Both the position numbers and the translations under genes were made by a program. Under the pieces are notes generated by a model. It was not told where the DNA came from. It saw nothing but the letters and a program-made list of their open reading frames with translations, and did no database searches. 64,000 nt of DNA from assembly GCA_013397865.1 (NCBI GenBank), contig VZTI01001783.1:170554-234553 (forward strand), written 5' to 3'. Positions 1 to 15,300 of the stretch are shown here, piece by piece. The DNA is from Struthidea cinerea. Its lineage: Eukaryota > Chordata > Aves > Passeriformes > Corcoracidae. Numbering within the stretch: position 1 is the first letter of the stretch; each line of letters begins with the position of its first letter.

Positions 1-254
1 CTCAAAGTGCCAATATTATTGGTTATTACTAATGCAGTTTTAAGATCAAATAAATTTTCTCTGACACTCAATTTAAAACAAAAACAAAACAATTCAATGA
101 GAGGTCTTTGAATAATTCCAGGGAAAATGTAGAAGATGGTATTTATGTGTTAATTAATGCTGGCTTATTGTAATGGTAGGATCTAACCATTTGCTTTTCA
201 TTTGACTCTTCCAATATGTATATTTCAAAAGCTTTTCTTTCCTCACCCCCACAG
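1..254 (+). other. Intron end upstream of E1
   Basis: AT-rich intronic sequence that ends in a pyrimidine-rich tract and the acceptor 'cctcacccccacag' at 241-254. No coding signal is seen in it. Confidence 0.7.
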
Positions 255-362
255 GAATGTGAATTGCCCTCTTGTCCAGAAAATACAAAATTATGGACTA
301 CTTCACTTCCTCTAGTTCATGTGGGGAAGGTGACCCAATGGAGATATGGATCATGGACTCCA
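255..362 (+). CDS. ADAMTS20: E1: end of a TSR plus Trp ladder of the next TSR
   Basis: The exon is 36 codons, phase 0 at both ends, with acceptor ...cccccacag and donor gtatgt. It encodes the last two cysteines of one TSR (ECELPSC), a spacer of about 20 residues, and then WRYGSWTP, the tryptophan ladder of the repeat whose cysteines start in E2. If the protein carries the 15 TSRs usual for ADAMTS9/20, this is the end of TSR6. The open frame continues on both sides of the exon, but the splice signals and the domain boundary set the limits. Confidence 0.8.
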
Positions 363-3300
363 GTATGTAATGTAGCAGTCATACCTCGCAGAGCAGTCCT
401 CCACTCATTCACCCATTTTTCCATAAAGCTCTCATTAATATATTTTTCAGACTGAAGTCTGCTTGGAATAGATTAAAAAGGAATTCTGATATTTTCTTAA
501 GAAAATAAACTGTTTCTTAAGGAGCAGATAGACACTCCCGGGAAACTGTGCTTCCAATCCAACCAGAAAAAATAATAGGAAAAGAAGCAGAATTCTAGGA
601 GCTGGAGTTCTGTGTGAAATAGTTTTCATATGATTGACAGTGCACTAGGAAGTGGTTTTTTAAATGTAATTGATCAGTTTCTGAGTATGGAGATCATCTT
701 TGATTTTAAAATATGATTAAAATCTTTGATGTGAATAGTAATACTAAACACTTGGAGTCTTTCAAGGTCTAATTTGACTTTTTTTTTGTAAAATAAGCGT
801 TATTAAAATGGTTCCTACATAAATTTTCTTCAATGGAAGCTTTTTATTTTAATAATGTTGAAAATTAGTTTTACTTGATAGCAGTGTGAAAATTTAAAAT
901 TATCTATAAAATGTAGATGTGTCTGTTAATGCCTTGAGATATTTAACAAAGCATATAATGCATTTATATTTTCATACAACCGTTTTAACTAAATAGCAGT
1001 AAAGGGTGCATAAACTGAGGCTGCTCATCAGTTCTTCATTAAATCCACCTTGAACTTCTCAGCTATAAAGGCATCAGAAGGGGCTCAATGGCATCTGCCA
1101 ATACAAACCATAATGACAAATGGATTGTTAATACTGGTTTTTATTTTAACAGTTGATGTAAATATTGCATCGCTGTGTAATAACTAAAATGTTCTGGAAG
1201 TTACTGATGTTTCTGTTGTTGCTTGAAACTGTGTAATTATTCCATGTTATAGTTTAAATGCTGTCTGTTTATATATGCTGAAATTCTTCATGAGAATTAA
1301 GGCCATGCAACTCAGTTCCATGCTAACAGAAGTTCTTACGGCCTGAACCTTTCAGCAATATTTCGCTTTCCTTTCTGAATGTATGGCTCTATTAGTGTGA
1401 AATGGAAATCTGATTTAATTCTAAAGTCAAGCTGAATCTAAGCTATGTTAGTATTTTAGATGCTTGCATGGTCTTTTTTAGTCTCCTAAAGTGTAGTGGC
1501 CTTGAATTGTTCTCTGACAGTGCTCTGCATCCTGTGGGAAGGGAGATCGTGCTCGCTATGTGAGTTGTAGAGATGCTCATGGAGAAATAGCAGATGAATC
1601 TTTGTGTGCTCATTTGCCACGACCAGCTGAAATTTCAAGCTGCTTTAGCCCATGTGGAGAGTGGAAAGTTGGAAATTGGTCCCCTGTAAGTATTAATTGT
1701 AACATTTTTTTTAATGTGTGTATTTAGATTATTGGCCAAATCTCTGTTTAGTACATATTTTGTGCAAGCATGATTGAAATTGCATCCCTTGAAAGAACAA
1801 AGTATATGTTTGTTCTTGTCAAAAGTAAATATAAATATATTTGTTTATTAATTATCAATGTTCTGTGACAAACACTGTGTTAATCTTTTGGTCAGTGCAC
1901 AGTTACATGTGATAGTGGAATAGTAACAAGACAAGTCATCTGTGTCAACTATCATCAGCAAATCAATGAGAATTACTGTGATCCTGAAGGCCGACCTCCT
2001 GAGGAACAAGAATGTAACATGCCACCATGTCCACCGGTTTATCATCATGTTCCAAAAATGCATGACCATCCAAGCCATTTTCCAGAATCAGGTTACCTCC
2101 CTGTGCACCCTCCACAAGACAATTTAAACCAGTGGAACCGTCCTTCTATGGGAGGATATCAGTGGAGAACTGGACCCTGGGGAGCAGTAAGAAATTTCTT
2201 TAGAATATATTAATTTGTTCTGTCACATATTGTTAGCATTTCTAGAAATGTTATTGCAGTACAGATTTGATCAAAAGAGAAGCGCATTAATTTAAAAAAT
2301 TATTGTTGTTCTTGATCTTATTGTTGTTCAGAATATATTAAATTCTAAGTGTAATTTTTCTGTGATTTCAAATTTAAAGTAGTTCTACATAGTAGTCATT
2401 TTTATTTGAAAATTTCAGTTTTGAACGTTAAGGTTTAAAACCAACCTGTTTTACCAACATATTTTACATTTTTCTGATCATGCAATGGCAAAATGTATGT
2501 TTACCTGTTTTGGTAGTGCTCTAGTACTTGTGCAGGTGGATTTCACCATCGAGTTGTAGTATGTCAAGATGAGGAAGGAAGAAGTGCCAGTAATTGTGAT
2601 GAGGCAACAAAACCTTCAGAGTCGAGACACTGTGATTCTGGACCCTGCCCACGGTGGAACTTTGGGAACTGGGGAGAAGTAAGAGCATTTCACTTACAAA
2701 GGGGAACACTGTTTACCATATAAGCTTAGAAGTAGAATCTTAATTATGTGACTGTGAGTGGAACTGAACACCTTGTTTTTACTTATTTAATAGAGTTTTA
2801 AATTTAAAAATTTAAAAAGAATTAATTTCAACCTGTTTAGCTAAACTTTATTCTTTGATCAAATCCAGAACAGTAGTGTAAATATGAGTGATGTTAATAT
2901 ACATCCAAAAGAAGTAAGTATTGTGTGAGGCTGAGGATATACAACATCAGCAAATCATGTAGTTGTTATACAGCATGTATCTTGAGACATAACAAATTAT
3001 ATTCTATTACAAAAAGCTGGATTGTATGCAGAAAAACTGCAGTGTAATAGCTAGTCTAAGAAAAAAAATGGGTATAAGAAGCTGTAGAGAAACTTTATTC
3101 CATGTAATTTCATAGGTCCTAACAATAGTAGCTGCAAGTAGTAGTAGTTGCTGGGTGGTAGTTAAAAATTAGAAGTATGGAGATAGGATCATGCATCTAA
3201 AAGTTGTTCCTGGGTTAGAACATTTTGATGAAACATTTTATTGGACAAAGAACAGTTTCTTCATGCTGTGTGATGTCATATCTTGACCACATATTCTTGC

Positions 3301-6300
3301 TCAAACACTGTAGAAAGAATTAAAGCTGATTATTTTTGCATTTATTCTAATTAACCTCTTGTGATTCTTGCCCACTTTTTTTATTCTTGAATATCACTGA
3401 CTGGAATTGAAAAAAGAAGAAAAATTGGTTGAGTGACTTTTTTATTTTACCTTTTTTCCCCCTTGTTTTGGCCAGATTTAGCCATTCAGTTCTCAAGGTC
3501 AGTCTAAATGTCATATTTTTTCTGTCCATAGCCATAGACTTGGGATACAGTTCATGCAGATGCTGCAGTTTTTTTCTAATTTAGAATCCTTGAGAATACA
3601 GTAAAAAGCTTTGAACTATTATAGATTGGTTTTAAGAGCTCATTAGGAATGAGAACTGGTATTGAACAATTACAGGCAAACTGAAACCCAGAAAACACAT
3701 CCTATAAGTATTTTTCACTTAGTCTGTATAAACTAGACTATGTAAAAGTGATCCCAGTGTCTGAGTTTTCTGAGTTTTTCTGCCCACTGTCTGGCAGGGA
3801 AAACTAGTTTTAAGACAAATTTCCATCTTTTCCTATTACTAAAGAAAGAGACATATGCACATTTATTCTCACAATTACTTGTCCTTAATAGTGTCTGTAA
3901 CTGAGACCTTCTGCAGAAAATCACTTGACAAACCATAAAAATGTAGTTTGCTAAATGTTTTGGTGAGAGAATTACATGAGATTTGACTTTAAGTCCTCAT
4001 TCTTGACTAGAGTGTCCAGGGAATATGGAAATAGACAAAGTAAATAGTATGATGTTCTGATTATTGCTATATCTTTTGGTTTCATGGTATGTGATGACTC
4101 CGTTAATAAAATTATTGCGTATAAAATTCTGTGTTTCAGTGCACTCAAACTTGTGGAGATGGAATAAAGACAAGACTGGTGATTTGTCAGCTTCCCACTG
4201 GCCAAATGTTGGGTGATCAAAACTGTGAAATTCTAGACAAGCCACCTAACATGGCACAATGTAATGTGCATTCTTGCCCTGGTGATGTTTCTTGGCATCG
4301 GGGACCATGGAAATCGGTACGATAGCGTTCACTAATATTTTTTGCTTTCTTGTTCTTTCTGTCACTCTATTTCCCCTTGTCTTTTAAAAGATTTTATATC
4401 ATTATTTTATTTGATAACAGTGAAATAATAATGCATGTAGAACATAATCTATGTAGTTTTATAAAGAAATTGTTCCTGCAGTCATAGCATTAAATGAGAA
4501 GCAGCCACTTCCTTCAGTGGGAACAGTATCATTCTCTGTAAAACATCATAGGGAATATTTTGAAAATTACCAGAAATCATCATAGCTGATAACAGTACCT
4601 AATAGGTGTTCCATTTTGAAGGGTTACAAATTGATATGTATTTAAATTTAAAAGTTTATGCTGTAAGTTATGCTGCAGTATTATCTACTATTTATATTTG
4701 CAAAAACACCCCAAACTTTTTAGTGCGTAACCTTTTTCCTGTAGTTTATTTAAGTATAAAATAAATCACACCCATGTATATTATACTCTGTCATCAAACA
4801 TTTTACTCCGTATTACCTGTACATTTGTGTATAAAAGTTTATATTAGTGGTTTTAAAACAGGGACTAATTAAAGTTATCGATGTATAATTATGTATGTAA
4901 CTATAATATGTTATTGTCTACATGTCGCTGTCTATTAATGTGTAAAAATGCCTACTGTAATCACCATTAATCTTTAAAATTGCCACTAGCAGATTATTAA
5001 CAGACTGAAGTAATCATAGCAAGCTCTGCAATATAGAGCACATTATATTTCCCAAGCTGTGAATTTGACAACAATATTGATTATTGTGCTAAATTCTAAG
5101 GAGAATAATGGCAATCAAAGGAGGTTGGATCCGGTTCTGGTTCCATCAAAATCGGCAAAATAACCTGTCATTGACATCCCTGGGAGATGGTCTGGGACAA
5201 CAGTTGTCTGGGTTTTTTTATTAATAAAACTATGTAATTTGTCTCTTTGAATTAATATGGTAGCATTTAAAAAAATGTTATCCAATTTCAGCTATAACTG
5301 CTAATGTTTTTATAAGCTATTCTAACTTATTGCATAGAGACTGTAAAATGTAAGTTCGAATTAATGGTTTACCACAGTTATCTCTTTCTTCACTATGCAA
5401 AGCAGAATTTGAGTTTGTGTTTAGCAGACACCAGATTATCTTATTTAGCCATTAGCCAAATAATTGGCAGTGACTCGCTACCTATTGTACAGCAGGTGCT
5501 GAGAAGACAAGCAGGTTCAGCACACATTTGCCTTTGAACTCAATGTTTGTTTTCACTTTAGATCAAGAATTATTCACAACCTGTATATTCCATGAGTAAT
5601 GCAGTTTGCCCTACATTAATAGATTACCTGTAAGTTCTTGTATTGTAAATGTTTCATATGGCTTAGTTTTATAAAGATTTCATGTTGGTTTATATCTCAA
5701 GTGACATAAAAAGCCATTTTTTAGAATGGATTCTGTTTATCAGAGAGAGAGAGAGAGAGAGGCCTCTTTTATGTATGATTGCAGGCTCCGTGGTTAAGCC
5801 ATAAAATATTTAATTTCATCGCACTATCTCATTCTGAAAAAACAAATGTAGCAGATTCAGGAAATAAAAGCAGGCTCACATATTGAATATGCTGTCACAT
5901 TTTAATAGTTTAGCTAGTTTGGATGCTGCTAACACAGAGACTTAGTTGTTGTTTTTTGTTGCTGTTTAAGCAGAGCTAAATTTATTCATTAAGGATGACT
6001 ATTAGGAAGGAGCAGTAGAAGCTTTAGTCACAGGAAGGCTGTTGTAGCCTAGCACGAACAGCTTTGTTTAGCCATGGTTGACTAGTGATTTGTTTGTTTG
6101 GCAATAGATCGTGTCCTGCCTATTTTACACATTTCTGGCATAAAATATGCTCTAATATAGGGAACTGTTAATGACTGGATGCTGTCTGGCTGCTGAAGTC
6201 CTCAAACCTGTCACATCGACACTTACCCACATCTCTAGAAGATCACAAGAACCAGACAAATAATTTTTTATTTTTTTCATAAAAGTATTGAGTAATATTT

Positions 6301-9300
6301 CTGTGCCAGGACAGCAGTGCATCGAGTTTTTGTGTCTACTAGTGAGATTCTAGTGTTAAAACCTAAGCAGAAACTGAGTTGTGAGACTAGACGGTCTTGG
6401 AAGTCTTTTCCAACCTTAGTGATTCTGTGATTCTCACTTCTTCCGCAAGCTATCGCTATATATTTGAGAACAGAAGACTTTTAGCACTATGCCTTCTAAG
6501 TACATTTCTTTCAGTTATTGATTAATTTTACACAACATAATTAAAATAAAATTTATCTTGTAAACGCACAAAAGGGCCCTTGCAAGGAAGGCTCTGTTCA
6601 TGATTTGAAGCCAGAATTTTGGTTGATGCTTTCTGCAGTTTAGCAGCTGTTGGCTGTTACACTTTATTGTGTCTGTCAGTGGCTACTGGAGCTGACCCTC
6701 ACAAAGCTTAAAGGCTGTATACTCCTCTGTTCCTGGTTTCTGCAGTTGTCCAAATGGATGTGAGGCAACTAAATTTCAAATTCTAAAGTTTTGTACCTTT
6801 AATTTTTGTAACTTTTCTAAAGATTTTAGGAAACTTGGGCAGGAATTACACTGGAGGAATAGAATAAGCTATTCATATATGGGAAGACAATACCTTCAGG
6901 CTTTGCATAGTGAGGAAAGTTTGTTCACATTTTTGGACAACAAAAATTTTGATGCATTTAGGAGTTTGACCTTATTTTTGGCCACCTGTACTTTTTCAGT
7001 TCCTGCAAAAACCCCTGAACATCCAGGCACCACGCAGCAAGGTTTCTGCTTAGGCAGTTGGTGGTAGCAGTTGATGTTACCTTGGAAGCTTTATATTTCA
7101 TTTGAGCATTCATACTTGTATGAGTGTGGGTAGATACCTAAATTTTATAATGAAAATTTTAACCAGTTATCTCTTAACTTGAAACATGTTTGGTTCTCAT
7201 CCTTTCTTGTTTCTTTAGAAATGCTTAGCTCCTTACAGAAGATAATTATATTTTGTTTGTCTGAAATGTTTCTAAAGTAAAGATTTTAATTATTTTTCTT
7301 TTCCTCACTGTTAGGGTTTGTATGTAATTCATAAGTATTACTTCTGTTTTCAGAGAAAATAGGCATAAAAATAATGGTTTATTTTCAAGGTTACCCTGAA
7401 GTCTCGGAAATGTGTTACTGATGTTACTTACTGCCCTTCAGACACATAATGTAATATTCATTAAAGTGACTGTCTTTCTAGTGTTTCAGTTTTCTACTTA
7501 TTTGCTCCAGAATAATTTAGATATAATTCTGTCTTTGCAGTAGTGGAAGAAATCTACTATTACTTTTAATGAATATGAATCTATTTTTAAAAAATAGTCC
7601 CAGTTCCCTTCCAGTGTTGTTACTGCCAGGCATTCCATTGACCTCTCCAGGAGCAGAAGCAGGCCAAACTTGCATAAGTAAAGTATTTATTTGTTTTCAT
7701 TTTAATGCAAAAATCCTTGCTATGTATGATAAGCGCCTTCATTCACTTTTTCTAATGTGTAAAAAGTATTTATATCTTTAAAAGTAATCTTTTATATTAA
7801 AAGGGAATTCAGAATCAGTGAACTTGGTTTTCAAAACCACCTTCAGTTTTTTACCTCTCCTGCTGCTGCTGCCTAATGTTGGACTTCAAAATACCTCATT
7901 GCCAATGCAGCACATTAAATTAATATCCCACTGCCTGAAATCTTGATGTTAGCATCTGCTATTCATTTTTTAAAACTTTGGAAATGGGAGGGGGGCCTTA
8001 TCAGAGGTAACTGACAGCAGCTGTCACTGCCCAAATAATGTCATAAAACAGAGTTGGGATAGTGAATTTCATTTAGGGTCATTCTGATAAAAATGAAAGA
8101 AAGCACTTGCTTCCAAATTTCAAAACCAAAATATTTGTGTAATGTTCATCAAGTTTAGAGGAAATTTCTCCTGTTTGGTGCTATGTTGCCTGTATAGCCT
8201 GAAATAATAAATAAGTTGTAATGTATGTGTAATAATTTAATTTAATGACTGTGACTTGTGTCTGTGAAATACGGTTGCATTTTAACGCTTCTTTTTCATG
8301 CATGTTGTGTGGCTTTGTGTTTGTATTTATTGTGCTCTTTATTAAGGAATGTTAATGTTTAAAGTCCTTAAAAAAATAAAGGGTGGGGCAGGTACTAACC
8401 ACTTTTGCTGACAGTGAGGTTTTTCTTTAACCTTTGTGTTGTAATTAACTTCGTATGATACTTTGGTGACATTGTTTTCATGGGGAAAGCTCTTACACTT
8501 GAACAGAAAAAAAATATTGTTACTGATGAAAGCAGCAGTTGATGCCATTGATCAGCTGGACTGACACAGATAGTTGGCCCATGGTCTTTGATGGTAAAGC
8601 TAAAAGATCCTATCTCCTGAATCTTTTGCTGGAGCTGTAATTTTATGGCCCAGTCCTGCTCCCACTTAGTCAGTGATAAAGCACAGAGAAGAATGAGGAT
8701 CATAACATAATGCTCAGCTCCTAATCTCAGAGACATAACATGGATTTTTACATTCCTAAAACACTTCTGCAGAAAGAGGTTTGCAGAGCTTTCAGACCCT
8801 CCATTTAGAAAGAGGACACGTAAGAGTGGGAAATAGTCAAATCAAAAGCAATAAATAATAATAATAATAAAATCACACACACACAGACACACACACACAC
8901 ACAAAACCCAAACCCAAATACAAAACCCCAACAACCAGAATATAATTAAAGGGGAAAAGAAGCAGGTGATGCTTAATACCATGCCTAAATATATACAGCC
9001 ATTTAATGAGAATGAAAGAAATGTGAAGATACTGGTGTATTTATTAGAACTTTCAGAAAAGCTGAAGGGTTCTAGGTGGTCAGATCCTTGTGAAAACCAT
9101 TCTGAGCTGCTCTGTATGTATGTGGCAGCTTCAAAAACCCCAGTCAGAACTCATATGTGTTGGTTCAAAGTGGTTTTGGGACCCAGATTTAAAAGTTATT
9201 AAATGTATATTACAGTATTAGCATTTCCAAACATTTGTGAGGGTCAATAGATTAATATTTTTATTACCTGGCATGGGTTAAGAAGCAAACAATATGTTCT

Positions 9301-12300
9301 GTAGTTCTGTATTGCAGGAGTTCCTAGTCCTGTCTTTGACAACCAGCAATTTTGGGAGACTGGTTATTCCCCTAAAACAGGCTGCTCTGTTGATCAGATT
9401 ATGTTCTAGCATGCATCTATCTATGGCCCTTTCACTTCAGTGACAGCAGGATTAAACACTTAGATTTCCTGCTGAATCAGTCCTTCAGAAGCTTCCATGC
9501 CTGCTCATATTTATGTACAGGAAATGTAATTTTGGAAATATTGATTGTTAGTAAATTGAAAATATACAGAAAAATGGCTTAGGTTGAAAGGAAACTGGAT
9601 TTCAACACATGAAGGTAGGTAAAATTTTGCATTTACCATCTAAAATATACTCATATTTTCATGCTAAATTAATATTTAATATAAATTGGGAGGAGGGGTA
9701 ATTGTTTAGGTGTTATTTAGTTAAGTGTCATAGAGAAAGTGATATTTTGTATGCTTCTGAAAAGTTTAAAAAATTTCTGACCATACTGTATTGTTTCAGC
9801 ATATATTGCTTTGTATTTCCAGTTTTTTAAAGTTCAAATACAAAATCTTAGATTTTAATCAAATGAAAAACTTGGCATGATATGAAGTAATACTTTTTAT
9901 AGGGCAGAAAGGCACGCAGAGCTCATGTATTTGTCACTCGTTTAATATTTGAGCTACTGTTTTGCTGTTGCTAACGACTAAAAATGATAAATCAGAGCTT
10001 GCACTTGCTGGGATCAAGCATTTCTTTTGCTCATATTTAGGTTTTTGCAAACTCAGCTGAAACTAATTTGTCTAATGTTGTAAGACTGTCTTATGTCTAT
10101 TTACTTTTGTAATTGGTTAATTGAAAAGACCCTGTCTCTTAAGATAATAAAATATAGTTTTAAATAGTTAAACTGTTACAAGGAAATGCTTTTTAACTGT
10201 GCAACCCCTTAGAGCAGATGTAGCTTCCGTAACAGAGATCCTCCATCATATTAAAAATGTGTTCCAACTTTCGTTGTGAAGACCTGTGAACAAAATGTCC
10301 CTCTCAAGGGGACACAGTTACTTTTCAGTGAGAGTGCAGATTGTGTCATTCCTGTGCATTTGTTCAGTTTTCCCCAGCTTCACAGGAGGCTGGAGGCTAA
10401 CCTACCTGTGATACAGTCTGTTAAACTGTGTCTAGGTTTTGGAAGCAATAAATGGATTAATTTTGGGTTGCTATTTGGCTTTCATGGAGGTTTGTGAATA
10501 CAACTGCTGGATGGTCACAGATACACATCTGTTGTTCTCTTTTTGAAAAATGTGTCTGGAAATTTATCCATTTATTTGAAACAGAGAGAAAACCCCTGCA
10601 TTTCTTTTTCTCACGGTGGGTTTCCTTAAGCTCTCCTGTCCCCATTTCTGCCACCCTTGTTTCTTGATGCTTGCACTTTACTCACTGTCTCCAGTGCTGC
10701 TGCCTTCATTCCAGTGCTGCTTAAAAGTGTTAATAGTGCTACATGGCTGTGGGGTACAGAAAGATGAGACTTGCTGAAGTCTGGCCAAATCAGCAGTTTG
10801 ACGTCTGCGATGCTGTAATGGTGAAAGTGCCCGTATGAAGCTCTTGCAGAAGGTATCACAGGCATAGAGCAGGACTGCAGTTTTGTAAATTTGACACAAA
10901 TTTCTACTTGTAGATTAGATTTTCAGAAAGACCTAGTTAGAGTCTAGCTCTGTTCCTGATTGTCACTGATTTCAGAAGGAAAGGTAAGGCAGAATTGTTT
11001 GTTGGGGATGTTGTTTTTTTGATTTTGTTTTTTAACTTACTAATGTTTCTGTATTTTTAGTTGTGATTTGTCTCAGCCATCTGTCTGTTGTATATATCAT
11101 TCAACTTAAAGATGGTAAAAGTTAGGTACGTGTTCCAGATAAGTTGCTGTAAGAATGCTGGCTGAACACTGTAGTTTATCTGTTCTCTTACTCCCAGCAC
11201 TTAGTAAGCTGATCATACTTTTCATTGTTTTAATATATACTGGCATGAGTGACAGTGTTAATGTTGCTTGAATGAGGGCTGCTGGTGAGGTTCCTAGCAG
11301 AGATACATGCAGAACCTTCAGTGACAAACTTAAGACTGCACATGAGGTAGCTGAGCCTGCCAAATGGCTGCTGAAAGGAGGCAGAAATACCTCTTGGTTT
11401 CCTGATTCTCAGGTGGTAACCAGACAAAGTGGACTCAAATCAAGAGCATGTAAGGTAGGAAGAATAACTGTACAATTCAATTTTTACTGTAATTGAGAGA
11501 TGAAATGGAAGATATAAAAGAAGAGGTAAATTAGGTAGCAAATATGATATCTCATCACTGTTGAATGAGAACTCATGAAAATATGATTATTATTTTTAAA
11601 TTTACACCCACATTAACATCTCCATAATCCATTGTTCTTGTGTTACTGTGAAAGCTAAAAGCTTGTTTGAAAATCTAATTGTGTTACATGAGTCATGTAG
11701 GTAAAACAAAGAGAAGGTTGCTGACTGGAAAAGCTCAGTCTCATTTATGAGATGCATGTAGACAGTGGCACAGTGAAGCCTGTCTGAATATCACAGTAGG
11801 TGGGGAGCTGAGCATGGTAACTCATGGGGAGTTGGTCCGCCCACGAGTATGATCTGGTTTTCAAATGCTCTGTAGTTGGCATCAAGAAGGATGTCAGGCT
11901 TTAGGCAGTGATGGGCAGAATAATGGTGTTCATCCTGAGGGCTTTCAGAGAAGGACCTGGTCCTCTGTTTTGTTTGTTCTGAACTTGAGGAAGTGGATAG
12001 TATTTGAGATGTCATAAAGGTAGCCAAATTAAGACTTACTCACAAATCTAACTGGAATGAATAAAAGACATTCCGTAGATGATCATTAAGTGGAATCTCA
12101 AGGGTTCTGGTTTTGATTTTTCCAACAGCTGCAAAGAGCATGGTTGTTCATCTGACATCCAGGCAGATTGCCATTTTCTGGCATTAAGGATACTGCCAGC
12201 TGCACTGGACAAAAGAATTCAGACCATGTGGTGTCAACTTAAAAAAATATCATCTAAAGTTTCTCAGCATCATCAGCAGAGTGTGGCTTCTTCAGACGTG

Positions 12301-15300
12301 AAATCCTTTTGCCTTCAATGTATGTGCTGATGGTTCTGACTTTGTTTTAATCAGGATGTCTTTATGTTTAAGAGGAATAGCACATTCCTAGTAGATGCCA
12401 GATATATCCTCTCATAGCAGTTTTTCCTTCCTGTTATCCACATCAGTCCTAAAATCTGTCTTGAATCCTCTTTATTCCTCCATCATTCCTACTTTTTCTG
12501 TGTTTGTATGTAGATGTATGTAGCTTCTCATTTATGTCCATGTGTTAAATAGATATGCCTCAGCATGCTTGGAAAATGGTTATTTGGGAGTTTTTTGTTA
12601 CCCTTCAGAACAAAATTATCTTAAAAGGAGTCTCACAGAAGCTGCTTTTTTATGGAGCATACGGTGCTCAGTCCTGACAGAAAAGGTATGCTGGGGACAG
12701 TGGCCAGTTTAGATGACCTCAGAGTCACAGCAGTCCCTGTGCTCAGCTGCCACCTGCAGAACAGCTGTTAGGTTGTACTGCAGGGCACTCCAGAGTCTCC
12801 TACACACACTGGGATTGTCTGGAGGGTGCTGGTGTTGACATGCACAGTATGTACCTGGAAGCCCTGGAAAAAAAATGTGGATGGTAGAAACTCGGTGTGT
12901 GCCTGCTTCTCAGCTTGTTACACAGCCAGAATATGTAGCTAGACTGAAAGGGGGGGAAAAAAAGTGACAGTCCCTGTCGGGCTGACTAGAGAAAAGGATT
13001 GCTGCCTTCTTTTGTTTCTGAGTTTAAAAATTCCATTCGATGATGATACTTGGAGCAGATTGTCCCCTGGTCCATTCCACTGGGGGCAGTAGGTAATGGC
13101 AGGTCTTTTGCTCAGGGGCTGTCCTTCCTGAGCTGCTGTGCTGAAGAGAATGGCTTCTGAAAAGTAAACTTAAAACGTTCCCTCTTAAAAAATAATGAGA
13201 ATTGACTTTCAACAGTACTTTTCATTACAAAAATCAGGTGTTCTACACCACACTTGTAAGTTTTTAATTAATTACAAGTAATTGAGTTGAAATTGTTGGG
13301 GAGGAAAACGTGGTCTTCAAATGTAAGATTTTGAAGTAACACTACAAATAAGTTTAACTCAGCAGTACTCTTACTTGAAAGCTAGCTGAATACAGAAGAG
13401 GTGTTGTCATAAGTACTGCAATTCTGATGCAAAAATAATATCAAATTATACTTTCTGGATGAAGTTTAGCTTGACATTAACTAGAAAGATATGATTGTAA
13501 TCTCAGAATATAGTTATAAATAACTCAGGTCACAGAGGAAGGAGGATGGCTTTCTTCATATGTTAGAATAAAGTGATTCTGGGACTCTTAAGCCTGCCTA
13601 CATGTTTCCTAGTAAAAATATCATGGCAGCTCACGGCAATATTTTGCTTATATTGGATGGATAAGGATCTGGGGTTAAAACTGATTTTCAGAGTCTGTAA
13701 AAAATTTTTCTTAATAATTAAGGTGAGGCAACGTGAGTGTGGAACCATAATCCAGGTTTAGCAAAGATTCAAGAAGGACTATCAGGCAACTCTAACAAGT
13801 ACGTTGAGGATTCAGTCTTGGACAGATAATCCAAATCTGTATTTTTTGGGTGATAGTACTTGCAACAGTTAGAAATTATGCCTTTTTTGTGGCATAGAAC
13901 TGGCGACTTGTACTATGAAGTATCACTGTAGAGCTTGAACAGAAGAATATCCACATTTTTGACCTCTCTCTGCCTGAAGCCTCGGAAAGAACAAAAGATG
14001 AACCTCATGCAAGTGAGGCTGTAGCATCCCTGTCATTGAAGACAAGACTGACAAACTGCTGTCAGGAATGGTCCATGTACAGCTGATTCAAACTGAGCAG
14101 CATCATCGACTGGATGCTGTCTGTAAGTCCTTCTTAGCCTAGCCTTCTTCCCTTCCATTTCTATAGCTGCAAACGCACATTCAGAAAAGTGGCAAAGCAA
14201 CTTACAGACTGCAAATGGAAGGAGGATTTAATCAAATAAAGATATTTTCTGAACATCAGAAGAATGTGATATAACACTGAACTTTTGAAATCAAGCCATA
14301 CTCAAAGAGATAGCTTAAAAATATCTTCAGTGTAACTTCTGTAGTTGACATAGGTATAACTTAGATGAAATGGTAAATCATACACACACTTCTTGGAGTT
14401 CAATCCACTCTTTCTTAGGAGTAATAGAATGTTTGATGCTTGGTCCTTTCTGGGTGCACGAGCTAATGGCACAAGTGTTTGTACTTGTTTTAGTGAAGAA
14501 TTACTGACTCCGAATCAAAGAATTCAGTAGGACCTAATTACAGAGTCTGTGTTGCTTCTTAACAGTTGTCAACATACTTAAAGGAATGAACAACTCTTTG
14601 AATGCTTTTAGCTGACAAATGCATATTGTGCTCAAGCATCACAAAAACACCTGGGGAGACACAGCAAGCAGAGGAGGCAGACATAAGAAGATCCAGTTCT
14701 AATACAGCAAATGAGAAGTTGAAAGTAATTCTCAACTAAGCAATGCTCAAAGTATTGTTTTATTAATGTCTTGTGCAGTTGTGATCCCAGTCTACCTCTA
14801 GAATATTAAAAGAGTCCAAACAGGCTTTTGGGCCAACTAGAGATCAAAATGCAGTTTGCCAGACAACTCAAGCAACTACCATGTTTAAGCCTGTTCTAAA
14901 CTGAACTTTCTGACCAGTCACAGAAGTTCCTCACCAAAAAAGGGCAGAAAAAGGAAGAAAATACCATTTAAGATTTGTAGTATGTTTTATCCTTTTTTCG
15001 GTGCTGCTGTTGTGGCTTAACCCCAATAGGCATTGAACCCCCTACAGCCACCCTCTCCCTCCCCCTTGGTGGGATGGGGGACAGAATTGGAAGCATAGAA
15101 GTGGGAAAACTCATGGGTTAAAAAAAGTAATTTTCATAGGTAAAGCAAAAGCTGCACCAACAAGCAAAGCAAAACAAGGAATTCATTCACCATTTCCCAT
15201 GGGCAGGCAGGTGTTCAGCCATCCCCAGAAAAGCAGGGCTACGTCATTCATGAGCATTTCTTGGGAAGACAAATGCCATCACTCCACATACTTCTCCTTC

